Shown here piece after piece: positions 12,519 to 14,777 of a DNA stretch of 14,777 bases. The position numbers and the translations under genes were made by a program. Numbering within the stretch: the stretch's first letter is position 1; the number at the start of each line of letters is the position of its first letter. Under the pieces are notes generated by a model that saw nothing but the letters and a program-made list of their open reading frames with translations, had not been told where the DNA came from and did not search any database. Source of the DNA: Nanobdellota archaeon (GTDB lineage: Archaea > Aenigmatarchaeota > Aenigmatarchaeia > QMZP01); NCBI GenBank assembly GCA_018818465.1, contig JAHIRU010000001.1, forward strand, positions 1 through 14,777, in the 5' to 3' direction.

Positions 12519-14777
12519 ATGAAAAGTGTTTGGAAGATTTTTTTAGTTTTAACAATTTTAGTTTCATTTAGCGCTTATTTTGTTCCAACAGTGCTGGCTG
12601 TTAACTTAAACTACTGCGCAACACTTAACACAGCAGACACAAAATATGTTCTCACAAGTGATGTATCTCATAATGATTTTGGAAGCTGCATGAGGGTTGT
12701 AGCAGATAATATAATCTTAGATTGTGCTGATAATACAATCATAGGACCTAGCAATAAAAATGCAATCGGAGTAAATATAGGCGCAGACAACTTCACAATG
12801 TATAATTGCACAATTAACCAATTTAACCAAAGTGTTGTAACAAACGGTAACCATACATGGCCAACATTCGGTCAGAATTTTAATCGCACTGGAACAACAG
12901 GCGGAGTTGCGAGTGGTAATGGTACAGTAATGTGGAATTATTCAGCTGGTGATACTGTTCAAACATCCCCAACAGTTGTCGATGGTGTAGTTTATTTTGG
13001 TTCAGAAGATGGTGAAGAAATCTATGCGATCTTTACCAACGGAACCCATAGATGGAATTATTCAACTAACGGGAACGGTATTGGATATTCATCTCCAGCA
13101 ATAGTCGACGATACACTTTATATTGGTACAGATTGGGCTCTTGCATCACTCTGGATCAACGGAACTTTTAAATGGAATTATACATTTGAAGGCATTTGGG
13201 TTACTGGATCCCCAACAGTTGTCGATGGTGTAGTATATTTTGCTACAAATGGTGAAAAAAATATCTATGCAGTCTATACCAACGGAACCCATAAATGGAA
13301 TTATTCAGCATTAGGTGAGTTTCCATATACATCCCCAGTAGTTGTTGATGGCGTAATTTATGTTGGTTCAAGTGATAACAATACTTATGCAATTTATACT
13401 AACGGCACGCTGAAATGGAATTATTCAACCAGTAATGTTATTTCATCAACCCCAGCAGTCGTCGACAATGTGATCTATATAGTTTCGGATTCTGACTATA
13501 AACTTTATGCAATATATACCAATGGCACATTAAAGTGGACATATTCCAATGTAAATTTAATTTATGGATATTCTCCAGCAGTCGTCGACGGCGTGATATA
13601 TATCGGTTCAATTAAAAACAGCATCTTTGCGATTTACACCAATGGTACACTAAGAGGGAACTATTCAATCACTAGTGTAGGTCCTAGTTATGTATCTTCA
13701 TCTCCAGCAGTCGTCGACGGCGTGATTTATGCAACTTCGGGCGTCAACATCATTGCAATGGGTCACTCAACAGCCAATGCCACAGGCGCTGTTATTCACA
13801 ACAATACGCTTTCGAATGCGAATGTTTCGTTTGTTGTTGGCGGGTATAACAATACATTTTATGACAATTATATGAGCAGTATTGACTTGTATTACTTTTA
13901 TGATGTTCCAGACAATGGCTATGATAATCACTTTAACACAACAAACTCTGGTAAGGGTGCTGGCTATCAGGCAGAAGGTAATTATTATGATGACTACTAT
14001 ACCTGGAAAATAATTGATTCTGACGGGGATGGGTTTGCTGATAGTGGAGGAGATTGGCCTTATAATAATAGTCAGACCAAATGGTTTGGATCTGGGGCTG
14101 ATTGGGGGCCTATAATTCCTGGAAGCGCTCCAGCACAGCCTTTTGTGGCTATTACGCCCTCTTCTGGAGTTTTGATGGATTACTTTAACTGCACGTTTAA
14201 CCACAGTGACGCAAACAACAATCCAGCAACTATAACTGCCAAATGGATTAACGGCACAACAACACATTCGACAGAAACCTTTACTTCAGTTGCTGTTGGG
14301 GATGACAGGCATATATTCTTAAGGCCAGCGATTGCGCATAAAGGAGAAACATGGAGTTGTTATATACGCGCCTGTGACGCAGGAGACAACTGCGGCGAAG
14401 CCTTCAAAAACGTTACCATAGGGAACTCCAAACCAAGCTTGTACGAACCAGCAAACGATTCAAACACACTGCTTCTGGTTCATTTTGATGAAGAACATCT
14501 TTATGGAATGGAAGGAGAATTAGGTGTTTCAGACCAGACTCCAGCGACGTCTGGTGGAAAAACTTACGGCTATATAGATACAGGCACTGGGTTTTCTTAT
14601 CTTTATTATAATAATACAAATGGAGCTAATTTGCAATATGCTGCAGGTACTGTAGAAATGTGGGTACAGCCACAGTGGGATGCAACTGATAAAGCAGAAA
14701 ACGTGTTTTTTGACACAACAGCTTCTGAGAGTTGGTGGTCTTGGTTTTTTACCAGTAGAGTCAGGCTGATGAAAGAC
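12519..14777 (+). CDS. Secreted NosD-type beta-helix protein with inserted PQQ-like propeller and LamG-like domain (partial)
   Basis: An open frame of 753 codons runs from ATG at 12519 to the right edge without a stop. Signal peptide is residues 1-27 (KIFLVLTILVSFSAYF...VLA, cut before VNLNYC). Residues about 28-106 start a right-handed beta-helix (VVADNIILDCADNTIIG, NFTMYNCTI). Seven PQQ-like repeats follow at about 107-412, each SPxVVDGVxY...YAIYTNGTxKWNYS. Then the helix resumes (GAVIHNNTL, about 415-520) and ends with the NosD-type motif EGNYYDDY and calcium-type DSDGDGFAD near 500. A beta-sandwich (about 541-635) and a LamG/concanavalin-like domain (VEMWVQPQWD, about 640 on) follow, the last one cut by the edge. 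I count about 31 N-X-S/T sequons. The expected role is cell-surface binding or adhesion; the family includes surface proteins of uncultured archaea. A 26-base identical repeat sits at 13572 and 13701, 129 bases apart. Confidence 0.87.
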   Translation, partial: MKSVWKIFLVLTILVSFSAYFVPTVLAVNLNYCATLNTADTKYVLTSDVSHNDFGSCMRVVADNIILDCADNTIIGPSNKNAIGVNIGADNFTMYNCTINQFNQSVVTNGNHTWPTFGQNFNRTGTTGGVASGNGTVMWNYSAGDTVQTSPTVVDGVVYFGSEDGEEIYAIFTNGTHRWNYSTNGNGIGYSSPAIVDDTLYIGTDWALASLWINGTFKWNYTFEGIWVTGSPTVVDGVVYFATNGEKNIYAVYTNGTHKWNYSALGEFPYTSPVVVDGVIYVGSSDNNTYAIYTNGTLKWNYSTSNVISSTPAVVDNVIYIVSDSDYKLYAIYTNGTLKWTYSNVNLIYGYSPAVVDGVIYIGSIKNSIFAIYTNGTLRGNYSITSVGPSYVSSSPAVVDGVIYATSGVNIIAMGHSTANATGAVIHNNTLSNANVSFVVGGYNNTFYDNYMSSIDLYYFYDVPDNGYDNHFNTTNSGKGAGYQAEGNYYDDYYTWKIIDSDGDGFADSGGDWPYNNSQTKWFGSGADWGPIIPGSAPAQPFVAITPSSGVLMDYFNCTFNHSDANNNPATITAKWINGTTTHSTETFTSVAVGDDRHIFLRPAIAHKGETWSCYIRACDAGDNCGEAFKNVTIGNSKPSLYEPANDSNTLLLVHFDEEHLYGMEGELGVSDQTPATSGGKTYGYIDTGTGFSYLYYNNTNGANLQYAAGTVEMWVQPQWDATDKAENVFFDTTASESWWSWFFTSRVRLMKD

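Noticed and set aside
13767..14619. Minus-strand frames inside the beta-helix/propeller gene
   Set aside because: The plus strand is a continuous 753-codon frame with clear domains; the minus frames are shadows.

Overview
The window looks like AT-rich DNA from an uncultivated archaeon, most plausibly a DPANN-type lineage with a Woesearchaeota/Pacearchaeota-like surface proteome. The evidence is a complete transcription factor B gene, TATA boxes (some with a BRE) placed about 26 bases before several starts, leaderless genes, an AbrB/PIN toxin-antitoxin pair, and two large secreted proteins crowded with N-X-S/T glycosylation sequons. The lineage is an inference; no rRNA or tRNA gene is present to fix it.

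Layout. (1) 1-1626, minus: the N-terminal 542 codons of a cysteine-free, densely sequon-bearing surface protein that runs off the left edge. (2) 1867-2826, plus: transcription factor B. (3) 2836-3505, minus: a PIN ribonuclease toxin and an AbrB-type antitoxin, with a near-perfect palindrome between TATA box and start that looks like an autoregulatory operator. (4) 3605-4067, minus: a MazG/DCTPP1-like nucleotide pyrophosphatase followed after 4 bases by a 38-residue CxxC protein. (5) 4202-4960, plus: a CARF-like plus winged-helix regulator, divergent from the MazG-like gene. (6) 4941-6667, minus: a B12-binding radical SAM enzyme and a Nudix hydrolase. The Nudix and CARF genes converge and share a 20-bp palindrome that gives both proteins almost the same C-terminal tail. 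(7) 6995-12392, plus: two tandem paralogous lipoproteins, each ending in seven WGG/DFDPG propeller repeats, followed by a bacterial-style intrinsic terminator. (8) 12519-14777, plus: the start of a secreted protein in which a seven-repeat PQQ-like propeller interrupts a NosD-type beta-helix; it runs off the right edge.

How it fits together. The middle (3.2-6.7 kb) is a cluster with a nucleotide theme: a putative nucleotide-ligand-sensing regulator flanked by two nucleotide-cleaning hydrolases, beside an RNase toxin. The two ends and the right half are cell-surface functions. The lipoprotein pair stands out from the other secreted proteins: about eight sequons in each protein against about 40 and 31 in the flanking ones, strong Shine-Dalgarno sites, lipoboxes and an intrinsic terminator. 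It may be a transferred bacterial block or, less excitingly, an assembly join. I see no CRISPR array, tRNA, rRNA, transposase or replication origin.
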